DNA of 64,000 bases from DATLCF01 sp035526505 (GTDB lineage: Bacteria > Patescibacteriota > Saccharimonadia > Saccharimonadales > UBA4665): assembly GCA_035526505.1 (NCBI GenBank), contig DATLCF010000001.1, positions 62,001 to 126,000 of the forward strand, read 5' to 3'. The translations under genes and the position numbers were made by a program. The notes beneath the pieces were generated by a model. The model saw nothing but the letters and a program-made list of their open reading frames with translations. It did no database searches and was not told where the DNA came from. Within the stretch, counting starts at the first letter, position 1. Every line of letters begins with the position of its first letter. Shown in pieces: positions 24,457-33,922 of this stretch.

Positions 24457-27021
24457 CTACAGCTCCCCCCAGTTTTTACCCGTAGTTACGTCGACTTTTA
24501 GGTGGACGGGCAGTTTGTGGATATTCTCCATGGTTTCTTTGAGGATTTTGCTTACTTGTTCGGCGTTTTCTTGAGGGGTTTCTACCAAAATGCTGTCGTG
24601 GACCTGCAGTAATTGTTGGCCTAACCCCCCCAGTTTTTCTTCTACCCGCAGCATGGCCAGTTTCATTAAATCTGCCTCGGTGCCCTGGATAGGCATGTTG
24701 GCTGCAGCCCGTTTGGCTGCCTCGCGCACCACAAAATTGCTGCTTTTAAGGTCGGGCGTGGGGCGGCGGCGGCCGAACATGGTTTCGACATACCCCACCT
24801 CCAAGGCTTTTTTAAGTGTGCTGTCGATGTAGGTGCGAATAGGTGCACGCAGTTCAAAATACTTTTTAATAAAATCGCGCGCCTGAATAATATCCATGCC
24901 CGTGGCCAGGCTAAGCCCATGAGCGCTCATGCCGTACAGCACGGCAAAGTTGACCATTTTGGCGTGCCGGCGCTGGGCTTTGTCCACCTGCTCCAAAGGG
25001 ATTTCGTAAATTTCGGCTGCGGTTTTGGTATGGATGTCGATATTACTGTTAAAGTCGTTGATCAATTCCTGGTCACCGGCCATTACGGCAGCCAGACGCA
25101 GTTCGAACTGGCTGTAGTCCGCACTGATAAATACATTACCTGGCGCTGGCACAAAGGCTTTGCGGATGGCCAGGCCAATGTCGGTGCGCGTGGGAATATT
25201 TTGCAAGTTTGGGTCGTGCGAACTCAGACGGCCGGTGGCAGCCACGTCCAGGTCGTAGGTAGTATGCAGTTTGCCCGCTACATCTACTAATTTGGGCAAA
25301 GCATCTACATAAGTACTTTTAAGCTTGGTATATTCGCGGTATTGGGTGATAAGGTCGATTATGGGATGCAGGGCGCGCAGCTTGGCAAGCTCGTTGGCAC
25401 CGGTGGAATAGCCGGTTTTGCCCTTTTTAATGCCTGCGGTGGGCAGCCCAATGGTACCAAACAAAATGCCGGCCAGCTGGGTGGGCGAGCTAATATTGAA
25501 CTCTTTGGTAGCATGAGCGTAAATATTTCTTTCCAGTATGGCAATTTTGTGTTCAAATTCTTGGCTCATCTGAACCAAATAATCGCTGTCCAGCAAAATG
25601 CCGCGGTGTTCCACCTGTGCCAGCAAATAAATACTGGGGAAGTCTATGTCGTGGGCCACTGCTTGTATAGTGGGCAGCTGTTTAAACTGCTCTTGCTGGT
25701 CGCCGTAGGCTTGCCATATGCCAGCAATAACCTGCGCAGGATCATCCATGTCGATGGACCGATCCAAAATATCGCCTAAGTCCCGTGAACGCATCAGCGA
25801 ATTCAGCAAAAAAGCACTAATGCGCGTATCGTGCCCCACGCTACCAGGCCATGAAATGTCATTAGCCAGCAGCGCCCGAAACAATGTTTTAAGGTCGTGC
25901 CCCACCACCGGCCCATTAGCCAAAACACTCACTAGCCCATCCTTTTCTTTTTCCAGGGTCAGACCCTGTAAGGCAACAGTACTGTACACGCCCGGGTGGG
26001 GGCTATGCCACAGCTCGGTGGTTTCGGGGTTGAGGGCGATTACACGGGGTTCGCCGGGTTTGAAATCCTGCGGGTTAAACGCCACATGCTTTTGCGCTGG
26101 CAAGGCTGCCTGTGCTTGGGCGGCCTCGGCCTCCTGCGCTTCTGCCTGGGTCAGTTGGGATTCGGCCTGGCGCAGCAGGTTGCGGAACTCCAGCTTGCGC
26201 AGCATAGCCACAAATTGGGGCCGCACACCATCTTGCAGTTGGGCCTTGGACAGGTCGAGCGTAATGGGTGCATCCACCCACAGGGTAACGAGTTTTTTGC
26301 TTAAGTACGCCATGTCTTTGTCTTTTTCCAGCTTGGCTTTAAGCGCCGGCTTCAGCAAGTCCAGGTTTTGATATACGCCGTCCAGCGTTTGGTAGGTATC
26401 TATCAGCTCCAGCGCGGTTTTTTCGCCAATGCCGGCCACGCCCGGGATGTTGTCGCTGCTGTCGCCCTTCAACGCTTTTACGTCCACCCACTGGTGGGCA
26501 TCCACGCCGTATTTTTCTTTGAACGAGGCCTCGTTAAACATTTCGATGTTACTCAGGCCCTTCTTAAGCGTATAAATATGGGTGTGCGGATTTACCAGCT
26601 GCAGCACATCCAGGTCGCTGGTAACCAGGTAGCTTTCGATGTCCTTTTCGCCTGCCTGTTTGGCAAACGCGCCCATAATATCATCGGCCTCGTAGTCGTC
26701 CATTTCGTACAATGGCCAGCCCAAACTTTCCAACAGTTGGTGCAGGATGGGAACTTGCTCGTAGAAATCAGGTGGCGGAGGTTTGCGCCCGGCTTTGTAC
26801 TGGGGGTACAGCTGCAGCCGGGCCCGGATGTTGGTACCCGATTTGTCCCAGGCCACACATACGTAATCCGGTTTCAGCCGCTTAATGACTTCCAGCGCCA
26901 TAACCGCAAAGCCATATACCCCGCCTGTGGGCGTGCCGTCTTTGGTACTTAAATTGGGCATGGCGTAATAGCCGCGGTAAAACACGCTCTTGCCATCGAT
27001 AATTACCAGCCGCTTGCTCAT
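24457..27021 (-). CDS. polA: DNA polymerase I
   Basis: A repair and gap-filling polymerase of 854 residues. The 5' nuclease domain (about 1-290) begins KRLVIIDGKSVFYRGYYAMP and includes DDYEADDIMGAFA and GDSSDNIPGVAGIGEKTA. The central 3'-5' exonuclease domain appears inactive: the first motif, normally D-x-E-T, reads ALNPETTEL. The polymerase domain has ISADYSQFELRLAAV, HAKMVNFAVLYGMSAHGLS and QVHDSILVE, all canonical. Proofreading loss resembles Taq polymerase. TATACT ends eight bases before the ATG. Confidence 0.97.
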   Translation of the reverse strand: MSKRLVIIDGKSVFYRGYYAMPNLSTKDGTPTGGVYGFAVMALEVIKRLKPDYVCVAWDKSGTNIRARLQLYPQYKAGRKPPPPDFYEQVPILHQLLESLGWPLYEMDDYEADDIMGAFAKQAGEKDIESYLVTSDLDVLQLVNPHTHIYTLKKGLSNIEMFNEASFKEKYGVDAHQWVDVKALKGDSSDNIPGVAGIGEKTALELIDTYQTLDGVYQNLDLLKPALKAKLEKDKDMAYLSKKLVTLWVDAPITLDLSKAQLQDGVRPQFVAMLRKLEFRNLLRQAESQLTQAEAQEAEAAQAQAALPAQKHVAFNPQDFKPGEPRVIALNPETTELWHSPHPGVYSTVALQGLTLEKEKDGLVSVLANGPVVGHDLKTLFRALLANDISWPGSVGHDTRISAFLLNSLMRSRDLGDILDRSIDMDDPAQVIAGIWQAYGDQQEQFKQLPTIQAVAHDIDFPSIYLLAQVEHRGILLDSDYLVQMSQEFEHKIAILERNIYAHATKEFNISSPTQLAGILFGTIGLPTAGIKKGKTGYSTGANELAKLRALHPIIDLITQYREYTKLKSTYVDALPKLVDVAGKLHTTYDLDVAATGRLSSHDPNLQNIPTRTDIGLAIRKAFVPAPGNVFISADYSQFELRLAAVMAGDQELINDFNSNIDIHTKTAAEIYEIPLEQVDKAQRRHAKMVNFAVLYGMSAHGLSLATGMDIIQARDFIKKYFELRAPIRTYIDSTLKKALEVGYVETMFGRRRPTPDLKSSNFVVREAAKRAAANMPIQGTEADLMKLAMLRVEEKLGGLGQQLLQVHDSILVETPQENAEQVSKILKETMENIHKLPVHLKVDVTTGKNWGEL

Positions 27022-27029
27022 TACCCTCT

Positions 27030-27035
27030 AGTATA
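27030..27035 (-). promoter_or_regulatory. -10 box of polA, leaderless type
   Basis: TATACT with eight bases (AGAGGGTA) to the ATG at 27021. The GAGGG in the gap could instead act as a very close Shine-Dalgarno sequence. Confidence 0.45.
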
Positions 27036-27052
27036 CCCCAAGAAGATCCGGA

Positions 27053-28084
27053 TCAGTTGTCTGCCGGCCCTGCTGATGGCAACAGTTTTTTACGTATCCT
27101 TCGGCGCTCCCGCTCGCTCATGCCGCCCCAAACGCCAAACTCCTCCCACTGGTCCCCTTTAAGGCCAAGAGCCCACTGGCCGCACTGCAAAGTCACGGGG
27201 CAACCCCTGCAAACCTTTTTTGCTTCTCTGATGCCGTGGGTATTATTGCCCGGATGCATGGTATCTGGGTCAACCTCTGTGCACTTAGCCTTGGTGTGCC
27301 AATCGCCATCTTCAAGTTCGTCTTTATTGGGCGTTATACTAATCCCAGACGGAACCTCCCTCAACTGCCGTCTTGGCCCAGACGAAATACTACGCGCGGG
27401 CTGCTTAGCTTTTTCCAGGTAGAGAGTTGCCATATATCGCAGTCTTTCTACTGGTTGCGCCCGCCACATTGCATCCAAGAGGTTTCGTATAGCTAACCGA
27501 TTGATTCGTTCCTGAATAGCGGCAGTAGGGTGCCCCCGCGCCAAAAGGCGTAATTGTTGCTTTCTGTTAGCAAGGGTATCGCCTCCGCCACGGGCGAGCA
27601 CACCTTTGTAATGGACTGTTAGCAAAACGTCAAAAAGCTGTTCCATATCAGTCTGAGATACCCGGGATAGTGGTGCCGACTTTTCTTTTGGTATTTTTAG
27701 CAATGTGGCCAGAAACGCCGCACCCTGAGGGTGGGCGGGTCGTTGGCCCTCAACTTCGGAAAGCGGCGCCAACAGCTCCTCCAGAGAAAGATCGGCTGCG
27801 TCCTTTCCCTCCGGCACCCCTACTGGCTTTCTTACCCGGATACGTCTTGCGCGGACCTCGGAACGGGCCGCACCAGTAAGCGCCACCGTGGCAGGCCATA
27901 CGGTGGCCGGCGCAGATGGTTGAGGCGCTTCTGTTGGATGAGTAGTCTCTGCGGTAGCGCGGGATACAAAAAGGAGCCCATCGGCTCCTTGATCGTTTTG
28001 AGGTACTTGCGAGGCTTCAACCCCAACAGACGGTTGCAATGTATCACCACCCCGTACTACCGACCCCTGATTCTCGACTGCCAT
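27053..28084 (-). CDS. WhiB-like Cys4 domain protein
   Basis: The last 83 residues carry a WhiB-type iron-sulfur module: a first cysteine in TKAKC, then CRGCPVTLQC (C-x2-C-x5-C), then the turn GVWGGMSERERRRI with a basic end. In 346-residue numbering from 28093 the cysteines are 271, 295, 298 and 304. WhiB proteins are redox- or NO-sensing regulators that contact the principal sigma factor and are regarded as characteristic of Actinobacteria and their phages. Here the module is fused to about 260 N-terminal residues of low-complexity and helical sequence with no known domain. The start is uncertain (28084 or 28093). rpoD lies 2.6 kb away. Confidence 0.8.
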   Translation of the reverse strand: MAVENQGSVVRGGDTLQPSVGVEASQVPQNDQGADGLLFVSRATAETTHPTEAPQPSAPATVWPATVALTGAARSEVRARRIRVRKPVGVPEGKDAADLSLEELLAPLSEVEGQRPAHPQGAAFLATLLKIPKEKSAPLSRVSQTDMEQLFDVLLTVHYKGVLARGGGDTLANRKQQLRLLARGHPTAAIQERINRLAIRNLLDAMWRAQPVERLRYMATLYLEKAKQPARSISSGPRRQLREVPSGISITPNKDELEDGDWHTKAKCTEVDPDTMHPGNNTHGIREAKKVCRGCPVTLQCGQWALGLKGDQWEEFGVWGGMSERERRRIRKKLLPSAGPADN

Positions 28085-28141
28085 TATATACATTGTGCCA
28101 TATAGACGATAGGCTTACAAATATATGCCCCTCGGACAACC

Positions 28142-29023
28142 CTACGCTCTGTGACGGTCAAGCTCCAGTACGTTTCGGAGAATCATACCAACGGCCGATA
28201 AGGGATTCTGATGTGTTATAGGGGGCTCATTGCCTGTTTCGCCCAGCGCGAAGCCGTCGCTCACTACCACCAACCGCCCGTGCTCTGTGTCAAATTCCGG
28301 AACCGTGGCCCGAATACCTCGTCGTACCTGCCCCGTATTTTGCGGCCAGTTACCAGCATTGGCTGTCACAAGTATATAGCCGTTCAGCTGCTCGTCACTT
28401 ATATGCCGCTCTAGCCTACGGGCGACTTCGTCGCCCGTCAGCCCTGGCACCCTAACCACCTTCACCTTATCCTCATCAGCCACTATTCCTGTCAGTGCCG
28501 GTGCAATCACTTTTTCTAAATAACTGGCTTCGGTCATGTCTTCCTGGACATCCGGGCCTTCGGCTTGGTTCATAGTACGGCAATCACTACCGGCCAGCAG
28601 AACTGCCTTGATTGTAGTGCCGGCAGCATGCAATTCCTGCAATCGTTTTTGCCGACGTTCCATCCAATTGCGCACACCGCCGGTAATTATTGCCAGGTCA
28701 ACCGACTGGGGGATCGCTTCCTCCGGGGGCATAAAAGATCGGGCCACGGGCACGAGTAACCCGGACCTTTCGGCCCAGCCCCTTGCCAATGATAAGCCGT
28801 CAGGGCCAAGCCGTTCCTTGGCGAAATCTATATTATGCCGCAATGAATCATGGGGAGCCACAGCGCTTACAAGGTCGACTGGATGGGTAAAAGGGTCATA
28901 CCCAAAGCTTTGGGCAATTTCCGGCAACACACCTGCGTGGCCACCAATAGCCCCAATTTCATATATAGAATTGCGGCCGATTTCAAGATTGGCAAACGTA
29001 ATAGGCCCTTTTGGCAGCACCAT
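28142..29023 (-). CDS. Hypothetical protein, 293 aa
   Basis: Not assigned. A soluble alpha/beta protein with strands VDLAIITGGVRNW, KAVLLAGSDCRTMN and GYILVTANAGNWPQNT alternating with helices; the order loosely recalls YdcF/SanA (DUF218) proteins but lacks a firm motif. Its ATG overlaps the stop codon of the upstream P-loop kinase gene (TAATG), so the two are translationally coupled and may act together. Confidence 0.72.
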   Translation of the reverse strand: MVLPKGPITFANLEIGRNSIYEIGAIGGHAGVLPEIAQSFGYDPFTHPVDLVSAVAPHDSLRHNIDFAKERLGPDGLSLARGWAERSGLLVPVARSFMPPEEAIPQSVDLAIITGGVRNWMERRQKRLQELHAAGTTIKAVLLAGSDCRTMNQAEGPDVQEDMTEASYLEKVIAPALTGIVADEDKVKVVRVPGLTGDEVARRLERHISDEQLNGYILVTANAGNWPQNTGQVRRGIRATVPEFDTEHGRLVVVSDGFALGETGNEPPITHQNPLSAVGMILRNVLELDRHRA

Positions 29024-29628
29024 TAGGCAATATCTTTATCGGTTAGGCCCAGCGCCGTATCGACGTCGCGCAGTAGAACGTCCAGGCTATCGCCGTTATT
29101 AAGAACCGTAACATCCGCCCGCTGCTGTACCGCGCCCATATTCAGCGTGGCTTTGTCGCCGGATTGGTGCATTTCGGCTTGTTCTTCGGCCAAGAACTGC
29201 CCGAACGTTTTATTGTCTTCGCCGCCACGGCCACGGGTAGCAGCATTGGCCTGAATACGCTGGTAGCGCACTTTAGGGTCGGCATCTACCCACATCACGG
29301 TGCCGCCCAGTTCGTGTACACGATCGGCCTCATAGGGATTGCGCAAGCTGGCCATTACCACTCCCCTATGGTTGGCACTGGCTGCCTGATATTGTTCCAA
29401 AGCCCGATCTATTAACACAGCAAGCCCATATTGGCGACGCCATTCGGCGCTTAAGGCGCGCATGTTCTTGCGCTCGATGGCCAGACCACGGCGCTTCAAT
29501 TCTTCACGCAGCAAGTCAGTAACGGAAATAAACATATAGTTATGCTTTGCGGCCAACAGCTGGCCCACCGCATCCTTGCCCGCGCCGTTTGTACCTGACA
29601 AGCCAATAATTTGTAACTTCTTGTCCAT
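29023..29628 (-). CDS. P-loop nucleotide kinase-like protein
   Basis: A 201-residue P-loop enzyme with Walker A GLSGTNGAGKDAVG near the N-terminus, then VTDLLREELKRRG, a substrate segment VVMASLRNPYEADRVHELGG, and VDADPKVRYQRIQ, the arrangement of dephospho-CoA/dNMP kinases. QQRADVTVLNNGD near the end matches CoaE-type enzymes. The exact substrate is unclear. The start at 29628 opens on the P-loop strand; a longer frame to 29850 has no homologous features and overlaps the next gene. Confidence 0.82.
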   Translation of the reverse strand: MDKKLQIIGLSGTNGAGKDAVGQLLAAKHNYMFISVTDLLREELKRRGLAIERKNMRALSAEWRRQYGLAVLIDRALEQYQAASANHRGVVMASLRNPYEADRVHELGGTVMWVDADPKVRYQRIQANAATRGRGGEDNKTFGQFLAEEQAEMHQSGDKATLNMGAVQQRADVTVLNNGDSLDVLLRDVDTALGLTDKDIA

Positions 29629-29773
29629 TGCAGATATTGTATATAATATTTTGGCTTTTGCCAGAACAGTATGTACCCTATGCCATTGGATCGTACATTT
29701 TAGACTCCTGATATGCGCAAAGTCAGCCGTGCTATGCGTCCATAATTCTACCCGGTGTATAAGCGCACAGGCA

Positions 29774-30607
29774 CTAGGGGCCGACACTATCGTGCTCTTG
29801 TACATCGGCACGCTCATATATTTGACCGAGGTAGTAGCTGCGCAATGCATCTAACACTAAAGCTCCCGCCCCGGCACTGCCATTGTCATGTTCCAAAATC
29901 CAGTCCCCCACCATTCCCAGCGCTCTTCTGTGCTTTCGAGCTGGAGGAAGACCTTTTAAGGGTTGTCGGGCACTCCATAATTCTGGCTTTGTAAAAATAG
30001 CCTCGTTTGCATCATACCCAAGGGGAACGAGCAAAATATGGGGAGGAATCGGCGCACTCCCTTCTCGCATTTCTCTGGTTACTTTGCAAGGTACCAAGAT
30101 GGTTTTTTGATTGGACGAAACCGCGGCAGCATACCCGGTTATATTTCGACGGCCCCCATTTTTTCCTATAGGGGCAGGAACCACCAGGTGCAGGGGATCT
30201 TCCGGACGCGCTATAAGATTTGCAAACACCACACGTATCAGTTGGTTACGAACATTATCATGTGCGTCCTCCCCTTCTTGGAGGATATCTTGCAATAATG
30301 CGCGTGATTCGGTAAGGGCATCTTCCGCCGCCCTGGCGCTGGTACTTTCCCCGTTCGCCCAATCCTTATATACATCTTCGTTGGCCAGAGCCAGCCGGGC
30401 AGCCCAATAGTTGCCTGGCTCTGTACTATCATATGTAGTGGCTAGGTTCAGCACCTGAGCAGCCCTGTCAGCAAGGTCTGGCACTGAATGGTCAATCGCA
30501 TGCCACAGCGCTGTCAGCCCCGCGTGTAAATGCACCCCCGGCGCTACAGCAGCAGGGTTACTAAGGAGGCTCTCCACATCGCTACTTATTTCCTTTGTTG
30601 TCGCCAT
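29774..30607 (-). CDS. Hypothetical protein, 277 aa
   Basis: Unrecognised soluble protein. An N-terminal helical half is followed by a strand-rich middle (PLHLVVPAPIGKNG, QKTILVPCKV, HILLVPLGYDANEA) and a helical C-terminus. It is the last gene of a run of unassigned genes that includes the WhiB-like protein, all on the minus strand. No good Shine-Dalgarno sequence was seen. Confidence 0.65.
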   Translation of the reverse strand: MATTKEISSDVESLLSNPAAVAPGVHLHAGLTALWHAIDHSVPDLADRAAQVLNLATTYDSTEPGNYWAARLALANEDVYKDWANGESTSARAAEDALTESRALLQDILQEGEDAHDNVRNQLIRVVFANLIARPEDPLHLVVPAPIGKNGGRRNITGYAAAVSSNQKTILVPCKVTREMREGSAPIPPHILLVPLGYDANEAIFTKPELWSARQPLKGLPPARKHRRALGMVGDWILEHDNGSAGAGALVLDALRSYYLGQIYERADVQEHDSVGP

Positions 30608-30720
30608 AGCTACTTATCCCCGTTTCGAAACAATTCTTGAAAATTATATTCGATCTAAGGCACTAGGGCAACCGTAGGGGCGGATGTAAAAAGCACATCT
30701 TGATTAGTCTTTTTGGCTGG

Positions 30721-31872
30721 CTATTTGATGTAATCGTGGAGTTTTTTGGCGTCTTTGTGTTTACGCAGCTTGGCCAGAGCCTTGGCCTCTATTTGGCGGA
30801 TGCGTTCGCGGGTAACACTAAATTCCTGGCCGACTTCTTCCAGGGTGTGTTGCTTGCCGTCTTCCAGGCCAAAGCGCAGTTTTAAAATCTTTTGCTCGCG
30901 TTCGGTGAGTGCCCCAAGCATACCCTTTACCTGCTCTTTTAGCAGCTGGTTGGTAGCAGATTCTTCTGGGCTAATAGTGTCTTCGTCCTCGATAAAATCG
31001 GCCAGCACTGATTCTTCTTCGTCATCGCGGATACTGGCGTCCAGGCTTGAAATATCCTGCTTGATCTTCATGATGTGCTCTACCTTGTCCACTTCCAGAT
31101 CCATGGCTGCAGCGATTTCTTCGTTAGTAGGTTCGCGGTTAAGTTCCTGGGTCAGGCGGCGCTGGGTACGCAGTAGTTTGTTAATGGTTTCTACCATGTG
31201 CACCGGGATACGGATAGTACGTGCCTGGTCGGCAATGGCGCGGGTAATGGCCTGGCGAATCCACCAGGTGGCGTAGGTGCTAAACTTGAAGCCTTTGTCC
31301 GGATCGAATTTTTCTACCGCACGCAGCAGACCGGTGTTGCCTTCCTGAATGAGGTCCAGCAGGTCCAGGCCGCGGCCCACGTAGCGTTTGGCAATACTGA
31401 CCACCAGGCGCATATTGGCTTCGGCCATTTTGTCTTTGGCGTCTTTGTCGCCAGCCACCACGCGCTGGGCCAGAGCTAGTTCTTCTTCGGCATTCAACAG
31501 CGGAATTTTACCTATTTCGCGCAGGTACAAACGCACACTGTCGTCGGCGATGTCGTCCAGGTAGTGTTGGTCTTCGGTTACCACCTCTTCTTCCTCGTCA
31601 TCGGCTACCCACTCGTCGCTTAAGCCCGCTACTGCGGCAACGGGCGATACCACCTGGATGTTGGAATCTGCCAGCGCGGTGTACAAGCTGTCTAATATAT
31701 CGGCATTGGCCGGGATATCTGGGATAACATCGCTAATGTCTTTTTGGTCAATTTTGCCGGCTTTTTTGGCTTTGGCCACTAGATCCTGCTTGACCTGCTG
31801 CAAGTCAGTAACCGGTGCTTCGTCTTTTTTTGCTTTGGCTTTGGTTGTGGGTTTCTTTTTGCTGTCAGCCAT
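30721..31872 (-). CDS. rpoD: Principal sigma factor (RpoD/SigA)
   Basis: 383 residues. A lysine-rich, acidic N-terminus precedes region 1.2 ([16 protein letters not shown]), region 2 ([19 protein letters not shown] and [13 protein letters not shown] for -10 recognition), region 3 ([13 protein letters not shown]) and region 4 ([19 protein letters not shown] for -35 recognition). Region 1.1 is reduced. AAGGAG lies upstream of the ATG, which is 11 bases after dnaG, giving the conserved dnaG-rpoD order without rpsU. Confidence 0.97.
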   Translation of the reverse strand: MADSKKKPTTKAKAKKDEAPVTDLQQVKQDLVAKAKKAGKIDQKDISDVIPDIPANADILDSLYTALADSNIQVVSPVAAVAGLSDEWVADDEEEEVVTEDQHYLDDIADDSVRLYLREIGKIPLLNAEEELALAQRVVAGDKDAKDKMAEANMRLVVSIAKRYVGRGLDLLDLIQEGNTGLLRAVEKFDPDKGFKFSTYATWWIRQAITRAIADQARTIRIPVHMVETINKLLRTQRRLTQELNREPTNEEIAAAMDLEVDKVEHIMKIKQDISSLDASIRDDEEESVLADFIEDEDTISPEESATNQLLKEQVKGMLGALTEREQKILKLRFGLEDGKQHTLEEVGQEFSVTRERIRQIEAKALAKLRKHKDAKKLHDYIK

Positions 31873-31883
31873 GTGCGAACTCC

Positions 31884-33647
31884 TTAGGCATTGCCCTTAT
31901 GGGTTTTGAGTAATGTGTCTAGCTTTTTTACTTTTTCCAGTAACGCCTGGGTTTGAGCCTCGTCTGCGGTGTGCAGGGCATGGGCTAGGCGCTGTTTTTG
32001 CATTTTGACGTATTGGTCGATCAGTTTATCTCGGGTACGCACGGCTTCGTAGCGAAGTTCGTCTGGTTCCACGGTCTGATACAGCTCTTCATAGAGTAAT
32101 GATAAGATTTTAACATAATCTGCCACTGACTTCAATTGCGCAGCCTTTTTTATATCACCGTTGAAGTCAGGATTGGTTTGCAAAAAGGCAAGCAGTTTTT
32201 TGGCCTCGTCGCTCACCAACATGCCGGCAGTGATAGGCTGCAGATAGGTACGCAATTTGGGCTGGAACAGCATAAGAGTTAAAAAGTGATTTTGCATCTT
32301 TAGGTAGTCGATCATTACCTGTTCCGGCACGTGCAGCGGCCCTTTTGGCGTCTTGAGCTGGCGTGTTGGTACGCTTTGGGGTGCGCGCAATTTGGCCAAT
32401 AGCGCATCCCGGCTGACGCCTATAAGTTTGGCTATGGCCGCCAGGTAGTGTTCTTGCTCCACCGGATCTTCCAGCTTGCGCACTACCTCTAGCACCGTGT
32501 CGCTAAACTGGCGCTTGCCAATGCCGCTGGTTATATCCAACTGGTTTTGATAGCGCTCGATCAGCCAGTCCAGGGCATACTGTGGCTGCTGGATAATCTG
32601 CTGCCAAATTTTGGGGTCTTGCTTAATCAATTCGTCCGGGTCCTTGCCGCTGGGAATACTAATAATGCTGAGGTTTACATGCACCTTACTGGCAATGGGG
32701 ATGGCCCGCTCGGTGGCATTCAGCCCGGCTTGGTCGGCATCAAAACACAGGCGCACATCCGGTGTAAAACGGCTTAGGCCCTTCAGGTGTTGCTCGGTTA
32801 AGGCCGTACCAGCCGTGGCCACTACCTGGCGCACGCCGGCCTGGTGGCTGCTAATGACATCCAGATTACCCTCGGCCACCACCACATATTTGTTCTTGCG
32901 GATCGCTTCTTTGGCCAGGTGCAGGCCGTAAATATGACGCGATTTATCGTACAGTAGTGTTTGCGGCGTATTGATGTACTTGGGCGCATCGGCGTCATCG
33001 GCTAGCAGCCGGGCCGTAAAGCCAATTACCTGCCCCTGCGCGTCTTGCAGCGGTATCATCAATCGCCCTCGGAACATATCCTGCACACCGCCGCGGTAGG
33101 CGCGCGCACTTAAACCTGCCGATTTTATCTCGCCCTCGCTAAACCCTTTGCTCTTTACAAAATCCACCAGTGCCGAGCCGGTATTGGGGCTGTACCCCAG
33201 CCGCCACTCTAGCGCTGTTGTTTTACTAAACTGCCGCTTTTTGAATACATAGGTTAGCGCTGTTTGATTTTTACTGAACTGTACCTGGTAAAATTTGGCC
33301 GCTAAGTCCAGCAGCGCATGCAACCGTTCTTTTTCCTTGCCGCGCGAACCATTGCCCTGGCCGCGGTACTGCTCCAGGTCCACCCCAGCCTTGCGCGCCA
33401 GCAGTTCCAGCGTGGCCTTAAAATCCAACCCCTCCATTTCCATAACAAAGCTGAACATGTCGCCGCCCTTAGCACTGCTAAAATCGTGCCAAATTTGTTT
33501 TTCCGGGCTGACAATAAAACTGGGTGTGCGCTCATTACTAAAGGGGCTCAACCCCTTCCAGTTGCGCCCGGCGCGCTTTAGCTGCACATATTCGCCAATG
33601 ACGTCTTCAATCGCCAAGCGCTGTTTAATCTCCTCAACCGCATCCAT
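31884..33647 (-). CDS. dnaG: DNA primase lacking zinc ligands
   Basis: Makes RNA primers at the replication fork. 587 residues with the N-terminal domain, catalytic core (ADQAG in a FDADQAG TOPRIM motif; EGNLDV) and a C-terminal helicase-contact region. The zinc-binding CHC2 domain keeps its fold signature ([17 protein letters not shown], then [12 protein letters not shown]) but all four ligands are replaced: S34, S37, D55 and S58 in place of Cys, His, Cys, Cys. Zinc-independent template recognition is therefore implied. TACAAT ends eight bases before the ATG. Confidence 0.95.
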   Translation of the reverse strand: MDAVEEIKQRLAIEDVIGEYVQLKRAGRNWKGLSPFSNERTPSFIVSPEKQIWHDFSSAKGGDMFSFVMEMEGLDFKATLELLARKAGVDLEQYRGQGNGSRGKEKERLHALLDLAAKFYQVQFSKNQTALTYVFKKRQFSKTTALEWRLGYSPNTGSALVDFVKSKGFSEGEIKSAGLSARAYRGGVQDMFRGRLMIPLQDAQGQVIGFTARLLADDADAPKYINTPQTLLYDKSRHIYGLHLAKEAIRKNKYVVVAEGNLDVISSHQAGVRQVVATAGTALTEQHLKGLSRFTPDVRLCFDADQAGLNATERAIPIASKVHVNLSIISIPSGKDPDELIKQDPKIWQQIIQQPQYALDWLIERYQNQLDITSGIGKRQFSDTVLEVVRKLEDPVEQEHYLAAIAKLIGVSRDALLAKLRAPQSVPTRQLKTPKGPLHVPEQVMIDYLKMQNHFLTLMLFQPKLRTYLQPITAGMLVSDEAKKLLAFLQTNPDFNGDIKKAAQLKSVADYVKILSLLYEELYQTVEPDELRYEAVRTRDKLIDQYVKMQKQRLAHALHTADEAQTQALLEKVKKLDTLLKTHKGNA

Positions 33648-33655
33648 GTACCCCT

Positions 33656-33661
33656 ATTGTA
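33656..33661 (-). promoter_or_regulatory. -10 box of dnaG-rpoD
   Basis: TACAAT with eight bases (AGGGGTAC) to the ATG at 33647. The mRNA is leaderless, or uses AGGGG as a very close Shine-Dalgarno sequence. Confidence 0.4.
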
Positions 33662-33834
33662 CGCTATCGACACCCCTGTTGCCCATCTATTGTAGGGCGC
33701 ACGAGCAAAAGCATATATACAGCCTATAGACCGCAGATGTCCATACCGTCTATCTGCAGATATAGTGTAAGGCTTTGTCGTTTGTTACAAACACTTTTGC
33801 CATATACGTTAAGCGCCGTGGCAAGACGAGACTT

Positions 33835-33917
33835 AAGGAGATAAGATGACTTCATAAAAACAGCGTGTAAATATGGGCAGGCCTCTTCCGAAACATAAGC
33901 GAACTGTGCTTAAATAG
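33835..33917 (+). other. Shine-Dalgarno-led mini-ORF with in-frame stop
   Basis: TTAAGGAGATAAG precedes an ATG at 33846 that opens only MTS before TAA (33855-33857). The same frame continues for 19 codons with an internal ATG at 33873 (MGRPLPKHKRTVLK) and stops at 33917, five bases before the next gene. It may be a leader peptide, or a small basic gene broken by one nonsense change. The remainder of the 33648-33922 gap shows no further gene. Confidence 0.3.
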
Positions 33918-33922
33918 CTGGT

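Noticed and set aside
29679..29699. Six-codon ORF (MYDPMA) behind CAGGAG on the minus strand
   Set aside because: Too short to support and not linked to a clear attenuator; possibly chance.
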